Shown piece after piece: positions 16,949 through 25,330 of a DNA stretch of 64,000 nt. The DNA comes from Maribacter stanieri (GTDB lineage: Bacteria; Bacteroidota; Bacteroidia; Flavobacteriales; Flavobacteriaceae). The notes under the pieces were generated by a model. The model saw only the letters and a program-made list of their open reading frames with translations. It did no database searches and had not been told where the DNA came from. The stretch lies in assembly GCF_900112245.1 (NCBI RefSeq), contig NZ_FOYX01000004.1:124001-188000 (forward strand), written 5' to 3'. The first letter of the stretch is position 1. Each line of letters opens with the position of its first letter. Made by a program: the position numbers and the translations under genes.

Positions 16949-18115
16949 TCATTTCCATTTCTCAACACCATTAATTTCTTCATTGTCTGAATAATTATAA
17001 ACTATTGCAACACTATATTTAGCACGAGTTAACGCAACATAAAATCGAGCTTTAGTTCCGTCTTTTAATTCGGCATCGTTGCTTTTTATCCATTTTTTAA
17101 TATCACTAGTAGGATAAATAATTACACGATTAATAGTTTTACCTTTTACCTCTCCAAAGTTGCAGACATCATAAGCTATATCAACTTTAGTGGCCTTACT
17201 ATATCTTAATTGTGTCGAATTAAACGTTTCTAAATATTCTGCCACATCATTTTCCCGCACAACAAAAATTCCATCGTGCGTTGTAGTCTTCCTACAATTA
17301 ACACATTCACAAGGTTCTATTTTTTCAAAATCAGGGTATAACCTTGATGAATAATCGCATATCTTTTGATTATTACGATGTGATTTTTTTAGACTACTTT
17401 CATCAGTCGTACAACCAATTCGTTTACCTAATTCAGAGTTAACAAATTCTTTTATTTTTCCATTCTTATATTTAGGATATTTGCGATAATGATTTGTAGC
17501 ATATGTCACTTGTCTTGGGTCACCAACTAGGGTAATATTTATATTTGATTTAAACAGCATTTTAATAATTTCGAAGTCAAATCCAGCTAAATCTTGAACT
17601 TCATCGATATATATCGTTGAATAGATTTTAGATAACCTTGTAAAAATCTTCCCTTTAGTTTTTTCATTACAGCCAATAACAAATTTTGATATTTTATCTG
17701 AAAAAATTCTCCAATTAGATGTGAAATAGAATTCTTTAAAGTCTTTCTCACCATAATACTGCCTTCCTCCACCTCGTATGAACAATGGACGACCTCTTTC
17801 GTCAAATTTGGGTGCGGATTTCTCATTACTTAAGAGCATTCCTTTTATGTCATTTTCAAAAAGCATATCATTCATAGAACCTTGATATGGTTTTACGCCG
17901 TGTTGCATTAAAAATGAAAACCAGGTCTGAATTGTAATATTTGCTGGTATAGATTTCCGTTCTCTTAGTATTTTGCTTCTTATTTCCTTTTCGTTCTCAA
18001 TTGTGTAGGTTGTTATAAGCACTTTCTCACTTTTGTCAATATTTAATGCTTCTTTGATAATTAAAGTCGTTTTACCAGAACCAGCAGCAGCTATGATTAG
18101 TTTGTTATTCGTCAT
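16949..18115 (-). CDS. gajB: Gabija antiphage protein GajB, short UvrD-like helicase
   Basis: A 388-residue superfamily 1 helicase. Walker A is AAAGSGKTT (9-17), motif II DEVQD (171-175), motif III GDPRQVTY (198-205), a SHRNNQ motif (245-250) and motif VI YVALTRAK (359-366). In Gabija, GajB works with GajA: it senses DNA ends and stimulates nucleotide depletion and DNA cutting during phage infection (established for the Bacillus cereus system). This copy is clearly shorter than the roughly 490-residue model protein and has a Cys cluster (C269, C271, C274) that I cannot explain. Its start overlaps the end of gajA by 11 bases, so the two are coupled. Confidence 0.85.
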   Translation of the reverse strand: MTNNKLIIAAAGSGKTTLIIKEALNIDKSEKVLITTYTIENEKEIRSKILRERKSIPANITIQTWFSFLMQHGVKPYQGSMNDMLFENDIKGMLLSNEKSAPKFDERGRPLFIRGGGRQYYGEKDFKEFYFTSNWRIFSDKISKFVIGCNEKTKGKIFTRLSKIYSTIYIDEVQDLAGFDFEIIKMLFKSNINITLVGDPRQVTYATNHYRKYPKYKNGKIKEFVNSELGKRIGCTTDESSLKKSHRNNQKICDYSSRLYPDFEKIEPCECVNCRKTTTHDGIFVVRENDVAEYLETFNSTQLRYSKATKVDIAYDVCNFGEVKGKTINRVIIYPTSDIKKWIKSNDAELKDGTKARFYVALTRAKYSVAIVYNYSDNEEINGVEKWK

Positions 18116-19763
18116 CGCACCATTTTATTACTTTTTCAAGGTAACGAGGATACTTAATCTCTTCAGCTGTTTCAAATAATTTTAATGCTGTATCCGTCTT
18201 ATGACTAACCATATATTTTACAATGCTTTTTTCAGAATTATACCTGCTCTTTTTAATACCTAAAGCTTTTCTAAGAATATCTAGTTGCTTTTTATTAGCA
18301 TCAACTATTTGTGGCTCTAACGTGTTTAATTCCTCCCTCTCATCAGCAAAAATTTTGATACTTTCAACACCTTCATAATCTTCATATTTATCAATAATCT
18401 TTTCTTTGAATTTTCTATCATTATCAGTGACTATAGCTACTGGATGCTTAATGATTTTAGCAATATCAAGAAATCTTTTAAAAGCTAAACTCCGAACAGA
18501 AATTACATCAATTCTATTTTCAATAGGTAAGCATCCATCGTGCATATCCATATATGCTTTCTGTACGACTAGTTCGTCAGAATCACCTTCTACGAGTATT
18601 GCTTTTTTACAAAGTATAAATCTGAGTGTATCATAACCAGATAATTTCTTAAAATAGTTCTGAGTGTCTGATGGCAATTCGTTTATATATGTTTTCTTTC
18701 TTCCAACTTTAGATTTACTTAATAATATTAAATTCTCAAGCCCTAATTTGTTAGCAACAAAACTACTATGAGTCGAAATTATTATTTGTTTGTTTTTACA
18801 GTTATTAGTAACTGATTTTATAAACTCATTTAATTTTGAATGTGTTAAATGATTTTCTGGTTCTTCTAGTAGTATTAAATCAGCTTTTTCACTTTTCTTA
18901 TGTGATAGTGACAGGTTTGTTTTAATTATACATTGTTCACCTTTCCCTATTTGGTGAAATGGAACATTATCTAAATATGTCATCAATGTGGTTTCCCACG
19001 CATTTTGAGTAGATAAATCAACGGATATTTCAATGTTTTTATTTGTTGAAATATGAGAGTTCTTTTTTACTTGTTTATTTATGGCTTCAATAGATGGGTT
19101 GCTCATAAAACTCTCTTTAACCTGCCTAAAAGCTTGAGATACGCCTGCTTTTTCTTTTAGGTTAAGATTGTTTTTAATAATACGAGAGATATAAACATCT
19201 GACCCGTTTTTGTACCTTTGATTAGAAGAGTCAATCAATACGGACTTTATAGGAATACTCCTTGTTGTTATGGACGAATCTCTAGCAAAGGACTTCCAAG
19301 TAATCTTATAAAATTCAATTGGCAAAGTTTGCAGTTCATTTTTCTCAGCAAGCAATGCTTCATATTCATCATTAAAGCTTTCGTCATATTCGACTTTAAA
19401 AGATACACCAACAGCTTCAGTTTTCATACTGTTATTGTCTCCTTGCAGTTTTGCATAATCTGAAGTTGTATGACCATCAAAAAACAATTCGATATGTATA
19501 CAAGGTAATTCAGGGTTTTTACCATTCTTTAGATTTGATAAGAAGCTTTCTACAACTTCATTATTGAACAGATATTGAGATAATTCATTTCGCAAATAAT
19601 GACCTTTCAACACACCTGACAAAGCCAAATGTATAGCTTCAAGGATTGTTGATTTTCCTGTTTCATTATTTCCAACTATAATATTTACGCCTTGTGAAAA
19701 ATCAATTTTAAAAGAACCTTTGTAGCATTTGAAATTCTTAATGTGGGCTGTTTTTAAGTTCAT
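18105..19763 (-). CDS. gajA: Gabija antiphage protein GajA, OLD-family ATPase/TOPRIM endonuclease
   Basis: A 552-residue nuclease of the OLD family. Counting from the upstream ATG at 19775, the ABC ATPase has Walker A GNNETGKST (35-43), a degenerate signature GKGEQC (277-282), Walker B ILLEEPE (301-307) and H-loop His336 (STHSS). The TOPRIM domain has Glu396 in LVEGDSD and the DND triplet at 451-453 (VTDNDRK). The order ATPase-TOPRIM and the overlapping helicase gene downstream define Gabija. ATG 19763 (MNLKTAHIKNF) was chosen as it gives the usual start for such ATPases; 19775 is also possible. Base composition looks more AT-rich than the neighbouring core genes, as expected for a transferred defence module. 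Confidence 0.9.
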   Translation of the reverse strand: MNLKTAHIKNFKCYKGSFKIDFSQGVNIIVGNNETGKSTILEAIHLALSGVLKGHYLRNELSQYLFNNEVVESFLSNLKNGKNPELPCIHIELFFDGHTTSDYAKLQGDNNSMKTEAVGVSFKVEYDESFNDEYEALLAEKNELQTLPIEFYKITWKSFARDSSITTRSIPIKSVLIDSSNQRYKNGSDVYISRIIKNNLNLKEKAGVSQAFRQVKESFMSNPSIEAINKQVKKNSHISTNKNIEISVDLSTQNAWETTLMTYLDNVPFHQIGKGEQCIIKTNLSLSHKKSEKADLILLEEPENHLTHSKLNEFIKSVTNNCKNKQIIISTHSSFVANKLGLENLILLSKSKVGRKKTYINELPSDTQNYFKKLSGYDTLRFILCKKAILVEGDSDELVVQKAYMDMHDGCLPIENRIDVISVRSLAFKRFLDIAKIIKHPVAIVTDNDRKFKEKIIDKYEDYEGVESIKIFADEREELNTLEPQIVDANKKQLDILRKALGIKKSRYNSEKSIVKYMVSHKTDTALKLFETAEEIKYPRYLEKVIKWCDDE

Positions 19764-19798
19764 ATTTCTACACATTTTAGATTCATTGTTCTGAGTTT

Positions 19799-19808
19799 AG
19801 CGTTGGCT
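19799..19808. repeat. AGCGTTGGCT repeat, gajA side
   Basis: Second copy of the 10-base direct repeat at 16889-16898, located about 35 bases upstream of gajA. A near copy (GCGTGGGCT) follows at 19876-19884. Confidence 0.45.
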
Positions 19809-19811
19809 AAA

Positions 19812-19873
19812 AAATAGCTCTTTTGGTCTTTCAGGGTTTGCATGTGTGTCGGCAAAAACCAAATGTGCTATTT
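19812..19873. repeat. Imperfect inverted repeat upstream of gajA
   Basis: AAATAGC (19812-19818) pairs with GCTATTT (19867-19873), and TTTGG (19822-19826) with CCAAA (19859-19863), separated by matching 3-base internal loops and a 32-base terminal loop. It lies in the roughly 260-base gap between gajA and the next gene. It may be regulatory or part of a mobile-element boundary. Confidence 0.5.
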
Positions 19874-20025
19874 GTGCGTGGGCTCTAGTTTTGGAGGTTA
19901 AAGCTTACCTCGCTAAAATAACATTTAAGAATAAACCTACAATTTCCAATTCACACTACATTACGGGAAACCATAACTGGTCAAGTTTCATGTATGGTTT
20001 GGGTGTTTTTTACGACAGATAGCGT

Positions 20026-20397
20026 ATGTCAAAGAAAATTCTATTTATCTATAATGCCAATAGCGATGCTGGTAGCAAAATGCTAGATTTCGCTCATAAA
20101 ATCATTAATCCGGCTACTTATAACTGTGCACTGTGCTCGCTAACTTTTGGTTCGTTTACAGAAAACAAGCAGTGGAAAGCGTTTAGGGAGAGTTTGCAAG
20201 CGAAAGGCTTTGAACTAGAATTCTTCCATAAAGACGAGTTTCAAGAAAAGTACAAAAGTAAGTTTGGGCACAAGTTTACTTTTCCTATTATACTGGTAGA
20301 AACAGAGCATGATTTAGAAGTGTTGGTTTCTTCCGAGAAAATGAATACTTTGGAGACGGTGGAGGAGCTTGTTAGTTCAGTTGGTAGTATTCAGTAA
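20026..20397 (+). CDS. Conserved hypothetical protein
   Basis: A 123-residue cytoplasmic protein starting KKILFIYNANSDAGSKMLDF, with CALCSLTFGSF near residue 38 and a C-terminal half KFTFPIILVETEHDLEVLVS. The alternating strands and helices suggest a small alpha/beta fold. Similar proteins are widespread in flavobacteria and sometimes carry a GTPase label, but no P-loop is present here, so that label is not supported. It lies alone between the Gabija module and the tandem repeat array. Confidence 0.65.
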   Translation: MSKKILFIYNANSDAGSKMLDFAHKIINPATYNCALCSLTFGSFTENKQWKAFRESLQAKGFELEFFHKDEFQEKYKSKFGHKFTFPIILVETEHDLEVLVSSEKMNTLETVEELVSSVGSIQ

Positions 20398-20426
20398 CAG
20401 TTTTCAGATTTAGTTGTTGGTTTTCT

Positions 20427-21600
20427 CGGTCGCTGAGCGTAGCCGAAGTGAATTATGTTCCAAACAAGCAGATAGCCGCGCTATGCTCGCTATGACGGTT
20501 AATTCAGGAACGTCATTGCGAGAAGCTTTTCGCGACGTGGCAATCTGTTGAATATGTGTTCTGTATTTGGTTGATAGTTGTTCGTTGTCGGTTGTTGGTT
20601 TTGCTCGGTCGCTGAGCGTAGCCGAAGTGATTTGTGATCGAAACAAGCAGATAGCCGCGCTATGCTCGCTATGACGGTTAATTCAGAAACGTCATTGCGA
20701 GAAGCTTTTTGCGACGTGGCAATCTGTTGAATTTGTGTTCTGTATTTGGTTGATAGTTGTTGGTTGTCGGTTGTTGGTCTTATTCGGTCGCTGAGCGTAG
20801 CCGAAGTGATTTGTGATCGAAACAAGCAGATAGCCGCGCTATGCTCGCTATGACGGTTAATTCAGAAACGTCATTGCGAGAAGCTTTTTGCGACGTGGCA
20901 ATCTGTTGAATTTGTGTTCTGTATTTGGTTGATAGTTGTTGGTTGTCGGTTGTTGGTCTTATTCGGTCGCTGAGCGTAGCCGAAGTGATTTGTGTTCCAA
21001 ACAAGCAGATAGCCTCGCTATGCTCGCTATGACGGTTAATTCAGGAACGTCTTTGCGAGAAGCTTTTCGCGACGTGGCAATCTGTTGAAAATGTGTTCTG
21101 TATTTGGTTGATAGTTGATCGTTGTTGGTTTTGCTCGGTCGCTGAGCGTAGCCGAAATGACAATGCGTTTACGAGATGTTTTTCGTGTTCCAAACAAACA
21201 GATAGCCGCGCTTTGCTCGCTATGACGGTTAATTCAGGAACGTCATTGCGAGAAGCTTTTCGCGACGTAGCAATCTGTTGAATGTGTGTTTTGTATTTGG
21301 TTGATAGTTGTTCGTTGTTGGTTTTGCTCGGTCGCTGAGCGTAGCCGAATTGATTTGTGATCGAAACAAGCAGATAGCCGCGCTATGCTCGCTATGACGG
21401 TTAATTCAGGAACGTCTTTGCGAGAAGCTTTTCGCGACGTGGCAATCTGTTGAATGTGTGTTTTGTATTTGGTTTTGGTTGATAGTTGTTGGTTGTCGGT
21501 TGTCGGTTGTCGGTCTTACTCGGTCGGTAAGTGTAACTGAAGTGATTTGTGTTCCAAACAAGCAGATAGCCGCGCTATGCTCGCTATGACGTTGACGAGA
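20427..21600. repeat. Tandem array of about seven palindrome-rich units
   Basis: Direct copies begin at 20427, 20606, 20785, 20964, 21136, 21329 and 21521 (each marked by CGGTCG), with periods of 179, 179, 179, 172, 193 and 192 bases; the last copy is cut short. Each unit holds three inverted-repeat parts: CGGTCGCTGAGCGTAGCCG, ATAGC...GCTAT (AGATAGCCGCGCTATGCTCG) and ATTGC...GCAAT around GCGAGAAGCTTTTCGC. Units differ by scattered substitutions and by spacer changes in the GTTGTTGGTTGTCGG tract. Frames through the array are repetitive and not credible genes. Confidence 0.92.
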
Positions 21601-21664
21601 GAATGCAAAGTGTTCAGTGTACAGTAACAGTTTTCAGTTGTTTTCGTTAGTAAGTAACATTGTC

Positions 21665-21785
21665 AGTTCGAGTGAATTTTCGAAGTATGAGAAAATTTGT
21701 ATCGAGAACAGGTATGGAACACGCGACGGTTCTCGATACAAATTTTTCACCTCCGCTATGCTTCAGTAAAAAATCCACTCGAACT
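21665..21785. repeat. Large imperfect hairpin repeat
   Basis: Outer arms AGTTCGAGTG (21665-21674) and CACTCGAACT (21776-21785); inner arms GAAAATTTGTATCGAGAAC (21691-21709) and GTTCTCGATACAAATTTTTC (21729-21748), a 19-base match with one extra T. It follows the tandem array. Elements of this shape are scattered in other flavobacterial genomes as far as I recall. Confidence 0.8.
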
Positions 21786-21810
21786 AACATTTCGTTTTTG
21801 AAGAGTAAAA

Positions 21811-21880
21811 AGTACAGCGTATTAAGTACAAAGTACAAAGTACAAGGTAAGAGGTACAAAGTATTAAGTAAAGAGTATTA
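21811..21880. repeat. Degenerate AAGTACA simple repeat
   Basis: A stretch with repeated AGTACAA, AAGTATTA and AGTAAAGAG words between the hairpin and ysxC. The remaining bases to 21979 contain no gene; a short AACAACCAACAACG tract lies at 21954-21980. Confidence 0.5.
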
Positions 21881-21979
21881 GGTCATGAATAGCGAAAGGT
21901 AAAAAGTGAGAATTACTAAGAACTAACACAAAACGCGCAGCGTTCAAAAATCGAACAACCAACAACGAACAACCAACAA

Positions 21980-22597
21980 CTATTTTTTAGTTGCCTCGAA
22001 AAATTTCTCGTTAATAGCGTCTATATAGGCTAGTACTTCATCGCGACCGCTACGGTGGCTAGAGCTGGTAATAAAATGTGGTGGTGTTTCTTCCCACATA
22101 TCCTCTAAAAGTTGGTCCAAGTATTTTTGAACTTGACGCTCAACTGCCTTAGGCTTTAATTTATCTGCCTTTGTGAAGATAATGGCAAAGGGTACTCCGT
22201 TTTCGCCCATCCATTGCATAAACTCCATATCTATAGGTTGCGGATCGTGGCGTACATCTACTAGTACAAAAGAACAAACCAGTTGCTCTCGCTGTAAAAA
22301 GTAGTTGGTAATATATTTTTGAAAGGTCTTTTTATCTCTTTTAGAAACACGGGCATAACCATAACCAGGTAAATCTACCAAAAACCAATTCTCATTGATT
22401 TTAAAGTGGTTGATAAGCTGTGTTTTACCGGGTCTACCGGAAATTTTAGCCAAGCTTTTACGCTCGGTCAACATATTTATCAAAGAAGACTTACCTACAT
22501 TAGAACGACCAATAAAGGCATATTCGGGTAAGGGTTCTTTTGGGCATTTGGCAACATCAGAATTGCTCATTACAAAGTCGGCCGACTTTATTTTCAT
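21980..22597 (-). CDS. ysxC: Ribosome biogenesis GTPase YsxC/EngB
   Basis: An essential TrmE-Era-EngA-type GTPase that helps assemble the large ribosomal subunit. The roughly 205-residue protein shows G1 [10 protein letters not shown]3 DLPGYGYA and G4 TKADKL, all in the usual order. ATG 22597 (MKIKSADF) matches the usual N-terminus; a longer start at 22633 would overlap the upstream hydrolase. The hydrolase stop lies 11 bases upstream, so the two are probably co-transcribed. Confidence 0.95.
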   Translation of the reverse strand: MKIKSADFVMSNSDVAKCPKEPLPEYAFIGRSNVGKSSLINMLTERKSLAKISGRPGKTQLINHFKINENWFLVDLPGYGYARVSKRDKKTFQKYITNYFLQREQLVCSFVLVDVRHDPQPIDMEFMQWMGENGVPFAIIFTKADKLKPKAVERQVQKYLDQLLEDMWEETPPHFITSSSHRSGRDEVLAYIDAINEKFFEATKK

Positions 22598-22608
22598 CCG
22601 TAGGGTAT

Positions 22609-23373
22609 TTAGAAATTGTTTTTCGTCAACCAATCATCAAGAATGGTATTGAATTCATCTGGGTGCTCCATCATAGGTGCATGTCCGCATTTATCCAGCC
22701 AAAATAAATCTGAATTAGGTAAAAGCTCATCGAACAGTTCTGCAACATCTGGCGGAGTAACGCTATCATTTTTTCCCCAAATAATACACGTAGGGGTTTT
22801 CATTTTTGGTAAATCTTGTGCCATGTTATGGCGTATGGCGCTTTTTGCAATTGCCAAGGTCTTTACCAATTTTACACGATCGTTAACCGTAGCAAAAACT
22901 TCATCTACTATTTCTTTGGTAGCAACTTCTGGGTCATAGAAAACATCTTGTGCTTTCTTTTTAATAAACTCATAATCACCACGTTTGGGGTAACCGTCGC
23001 CCATAGCACTTTCATAAAGTCCAGAGCTACCGGTAATTACCAAGGCCTTTACTTTTGCCGGGTATAATTTGGTATGTAAAAGACCAATATGGCCACCTAA
23101 AGAGTTGCCTAGAAGTATAACATCGTCTAGCTCTTTGTAATCTATAAATTTCTTAAGGTATTTGGCAAAGTTCTTAACCGTTGTTTTCAACATCGGCATA
23201 GAGTACAAGGGCAATTCAGGAATAAGTACTTTATAACCTTTGGGAGGGAAATAGTCAGATACTCCTTGAAAATTACTTAGTCCGCCCATTAGTCCGTGAA
23301 GAATAATTATGGGTTTGCCTTCGCCTTTCTCTATATACTTAAATCCTCCTTCGTTGATCAAATCGTTTTCCAT
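22609..23373 (-). CDS. Alpha/beta hydrolase
   Basis: A 254-residue serine hydrolase. The oxyanion region HGLMGG, the nucleophile elbow GNSLGGH (Ser near residue 95), the acid in [11 protein letters not shown] and the catalytic His in [11 protein letters not shown] are all present. It has no signal peptide. The substrate is unknown; the family includes many esterases and ring-cleavage hydrolases. The ATG at 23373 is preferred over an in-frame GTG two codons upstream. It leads the unit with ysxC. Confidence 0.85.
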   Translation of the reverse strand: MENDLINEGGFKYIEKGEGKPIIILHGLMGGLSNFQGVSDYFPPKGYKVLIPELPLYSMPMLKTTVKNFAKYLKKFIDYKELDDVILLGNSLGGHIGLLHTKLYPAKVKALVITGSSGLYESAMGDGYPKRGDYEFIKKKAQDVFYDPEVATKEIVDEVFATVNDRVKLVKTLAIAKSAIRHNMAQDLPKMKTPTCIIWGKNDSVTPPDVAELFDELLPNSDLFWLDKCGHAPMMEHPDEFNTILDDWLTKNNF

Positions 23374-23397
23374 GCGCACTACTCATCAGTAATTGTC

Positions 23398-23405
23398 CAA
23401 ATATA
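23398..23405 (-). promoter_or_regulatory. Probable -7 promoter element of the hydrolase-ysxC unit
   Basis: CAAATATA on the plus strand reads TATATTTG on the minus strand, matching TAnnTTTG, 25 bases before the start codon. Confidence 0.5.
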
Positions 23406-23544
23406 GGTAATTACAGAGAATAGCAAACAACTCTTTTCGATAAGGTGAGTACTTGAAACTTTAAGATTTGATTTTTTAGAGAATTACGGGGCGAGTGGGA
23501 AAATTATCCCATAAAAACCGATGAAGTGCAAAAACGTGCTCAAA

Positions 23545-23591
23545 AGTGGGGTAATTTATTAACAAAGTGGTTTTTAGTGGTAAAATGTGGT
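23545..23591 (+). promoter_or_regulatory. Putative MraZ-binding boxes (operator of the dcw cluster)
   Basis: Four GTGG boxes begin at 23546, 23567, 23577 and 23587. The last three are spaced exactly 10 bases apart (AGTGG-TTTTT-AGTGG-TAAAA-TGTGG) and the first is 21 bases earlier. MraZ of E. coli binds TGGGN repeats with 5-base spacers upstream of mraZ, the same geometry. The boxes lie directly before the -7 element, where bound MraZ would block RNA polymerase. Assignment by analogy. Confidence 0.65.
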
Positions 23592-23602
23592 AATAATATT
23601 TA

Positions 23603-23610
23603 TATATTTG
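23603..23610 (+). promoter_or_regulatory. Probable -7 promoter element of mraZ and the dcw cluster
   Basis: TATATTTG matches TAnnTTTG, 27 bases before the TTG start of mraZ. It supports a start downstream of base 23615. Confidence 0.55.
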
Positions 23611-23636
23611 AGTTATATAAACTAAACACATCCAAT

Positions 23637-24110
23637 TTGGACATTTATTTCTTTGGGACATTTAACTGCAAAGCTGATGCTAAGGGGCGTATTATGCTCC
23701 CGGTTGCGCTGCGCAATCAAGTGGCTCCGATTCTAAAAGATGGGTTTTTTATAAAAAAATCATATTTGAGCGAGTGCTTGGAGTTATATCCGGCATATGA
23801 GTGGCACAGAGTGATGGCAGAATTGAATGAAAAGAGCAGGTTTGATGAAGAAAACCTACAATTTATAAGAATGTACACGGCAGGTTTGCGTCAAGTTGAA
23901 GTTGATGCTACCGGAAGATTGTTGATACCAAAGGATATTATTTCGTTAGCGGGTATTTCTAAAGAAGTGGTAATTGCACCAATAGGTAAGCGATTAGAGA
24001 TTTGGGATAAGAAAGCATACGATGAATCTATAAGTGCAACAAAAGAAGAGAAGGTGAAGTTGGCAAAGCGTGTAATGTTAGGTGAAAAACCAAGTGGAGA
24101 TGTATCATAA
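23637..24110 (+). CDS. mraZ: Transcriptional regulator MraZ
   Basis: A 157-residue DNA-binding protein with two AbrB/SpoVT-like halves, each marked by a DxxGR motif: CKADAKGRIMLP and VEVDATGRLLIP. In other bacteria MraZ represses its own operon by binding direct repeats in front of it, and matching boxes are present here. The start is taken as TTG 23637, which aligns with the usual N-terminus (FGTFNCKADAKGR); the frame is open further upstream, but the boxes and promoter lie there. It overlaps rsmH by 11 bases. Confidence 0.92.
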   Translation: MDIYFFGTFNCKADAKGRIMLPVALRNQVAPILKDGFFIKKSYLSECLELYPAYEWHRVMAELNEKSRFDEENLQFIRMYTAGLRQVEVDATGRLLIPKDIISLAGISKEVVIAPIGKRLEIWDKKAYDESISATKEEKVKLAKRVMLGEKPSGDVS

Positions 24111-25002
24111 CCCAGTATTACTGAAAGAATCGGTTGACGGTTTAGACATCAAAGAAGGTGGAATTTATGTAGATGTGACATTTGGTGGTGGCGGTCACTC
24201 TAAAGAGATATTAAAAAGGTTGGGTGCAGAAGGCAAATTGTTTGCTTTTGATCAAGACGAAGATGCGCAAGCAAATACGTTAGGTGATCCAAGATTTACG
24301 TTGATAGCGGAAAATTTTAGATACATCTCTCAATTTTTAAAGTTCTATGGCATTCGTAAGGTTGATGGAATATTAGCTGATTTTGGCGTTTCATCGCATC
24401 AGTTCGATCAAGCGGAAAGAGGATTCTCTACCCGTTTTGATGCAGATTTAGATATGCGAATGAGCAAGCGTAATACGCTATCTGCTTTTGAAGTAGTCAA
24501 TAAGTACACGTATGATGATTTGCGTAAGGTATTGTTCGAGTACGGAGATATAAGAAATGCGAACGCTATGGCAAAAGTAATTATTGCCAGTAGGGAAGTA
24601 GAGCAGATACAAACTACAGATGCGCTAAAAGTAGCGTTGAAGCAGTTTTTGCCAGAGCACAGGCAGCATAAGATTTTGGCACAGATATACCAAGCGATTC
24701 GTATAGAGGTGAATCAAGAGATAGAAGTGATCAAAGAGTTTTTGGAGCAAGTGCCAGAATTATTGAATGATAACGGTAGGCTAAGTGTAATTAGTTACCA
24801 CTCTTTAGAAGACAGGCTTGTAAAAAGATTTATAAGAGCAGGACAGTTTGAAGGAGAGCCAGAAAAGGATTTTTACGGAAATATAGATGTACCGTTAAAA
24901 AAGGTTGGCGGATTGATAGTGCCAGCTAGAGAAGAAATAAAATTGAATAACAGAGCACGTAGTGCGAAATTGAGGATAGCAGAGCGAAATGGCAAAAAAT
25001 AA
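24100..25002 (+). CDS. rsmH: 16S rRNA (cytosine(1402)-N(4))-methyltransferase RsmH
   Basis: Methylates C1402 in the decoding centre of 16S rRNA using S-adenosylmethionine. The 300-residue protein starts MYHNPVLLKESVDGL, has the SAM motif VDVTFGGGGHS and the GILADFGVSSHQFD segment, and ends SAKLRIAERNGKK as is usual. It overlaps mraZ by 11 bases and ftsL by 14, so translation is coupled. Also called MraW. Confidence 0.96.
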   Translation: MYHNPVLLKESVDGLDIKEGGIYVDVTFGGGGHSKEILKRLGAEGKLFAFDQDEDAQANTLGDPRFTLIAENFRYISQFLKFYGIRKVDGILADFGVSSHQFDQAERGFSTRFDADLDMRMSKRNTLSAFEVVNKYTYDDLRKVLFEYGDIRNANAMAKVIIASREVEQIQTTDALKVALKQFLPEHRQHKILAQIYQAIRIEVNQEIEVIKEFLEQVPELLNDNGRLSVISYHSLEDRLVKRFIRAGQFEGEPEKDFYGNIDVPLKKVGGLIVPAREEIKLNNRARSAKLRIAERNGKK

Positions 25003-25330
25003 AGTGAAAACGGGTGTTTTGGACCTTTTGAAGGGTAAATTTTTGGTGAGCGGTGACGCCCCTAAAAATTGGCTGTTCATTATTTTCATTTCTTTTTTGG
25101 CGACTGTAATGATCAGTAGCTCTCATAGTGCCGACCAAAAAGTACACCGTATCGCTTTATTAAATGAAGAGGTAAAAGAATTGCGTAATGAGTTCGTAGA
25201 TATGCGATCAGATGTGCAGCAGTTAAAATTAGAGTCGAGCATTACAGGTAAAATTTCCGAAAAAGGACTTTTTCCGTCAGAAACTCCCCCGCAGAAAATT
25301 AAAGTGAAATCTTTAAATGTTGAGGAATAA
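24989..25330 (+). CDS. ftsL: Cell division protein FtsL-like
   Basis: A 113-residue bitopic membrane protein: cytoplasmic basic N-terminus, one membrane helix (about 28-45, LFIIFISFLATVMIS), then a coiled coil (VHRIALLNEEVKELRNEFVDMRS) in the periplasm. FtsL forms a complex with FtsB and FtsQ in the divisome. Sequence identity within this family is low, so the name rests on size, topology and position between rsmH and the transpeptidase gene. Its stop shares one base with the next ATG. Confidence 0.85.
   Translation: MAKNKVKTGVLDLLKGKFLVSGDAPKNWLFIIFISFLATVMISSSHSADQKVHRIALLNEEVKELRNEFVDMRSDVQQLKLESSITGKISEKGLFPSETPPQKIKVKSLNVEE

Noticed and set aside
19799..19884. Integron attC site
   Set aside because: The outer boxes are direct rather than inverted repeats and do not fit the RYYYAAC/GTTRRRY core pair; no integrase is in the window.
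20026..20397. GTPase label for the 123-residue protein
   Set aside because: No P-loop or other GTPase motif is present.
20410..21004. Three overlapping minus-strand frames with the shared start MFRSQITSATLSDR, and similar frames on the plus strand
   Set aside because: They are translations of the tandem repeat; the period is not a multiple of three, the peptides repeat each other and no family is recognised.
20427..21600. CRISPR array
   Set aside because: Units are 172-193 bases and nearly identical throughout, with no short repeat plus unique spacers, and no cas genes are nearby.
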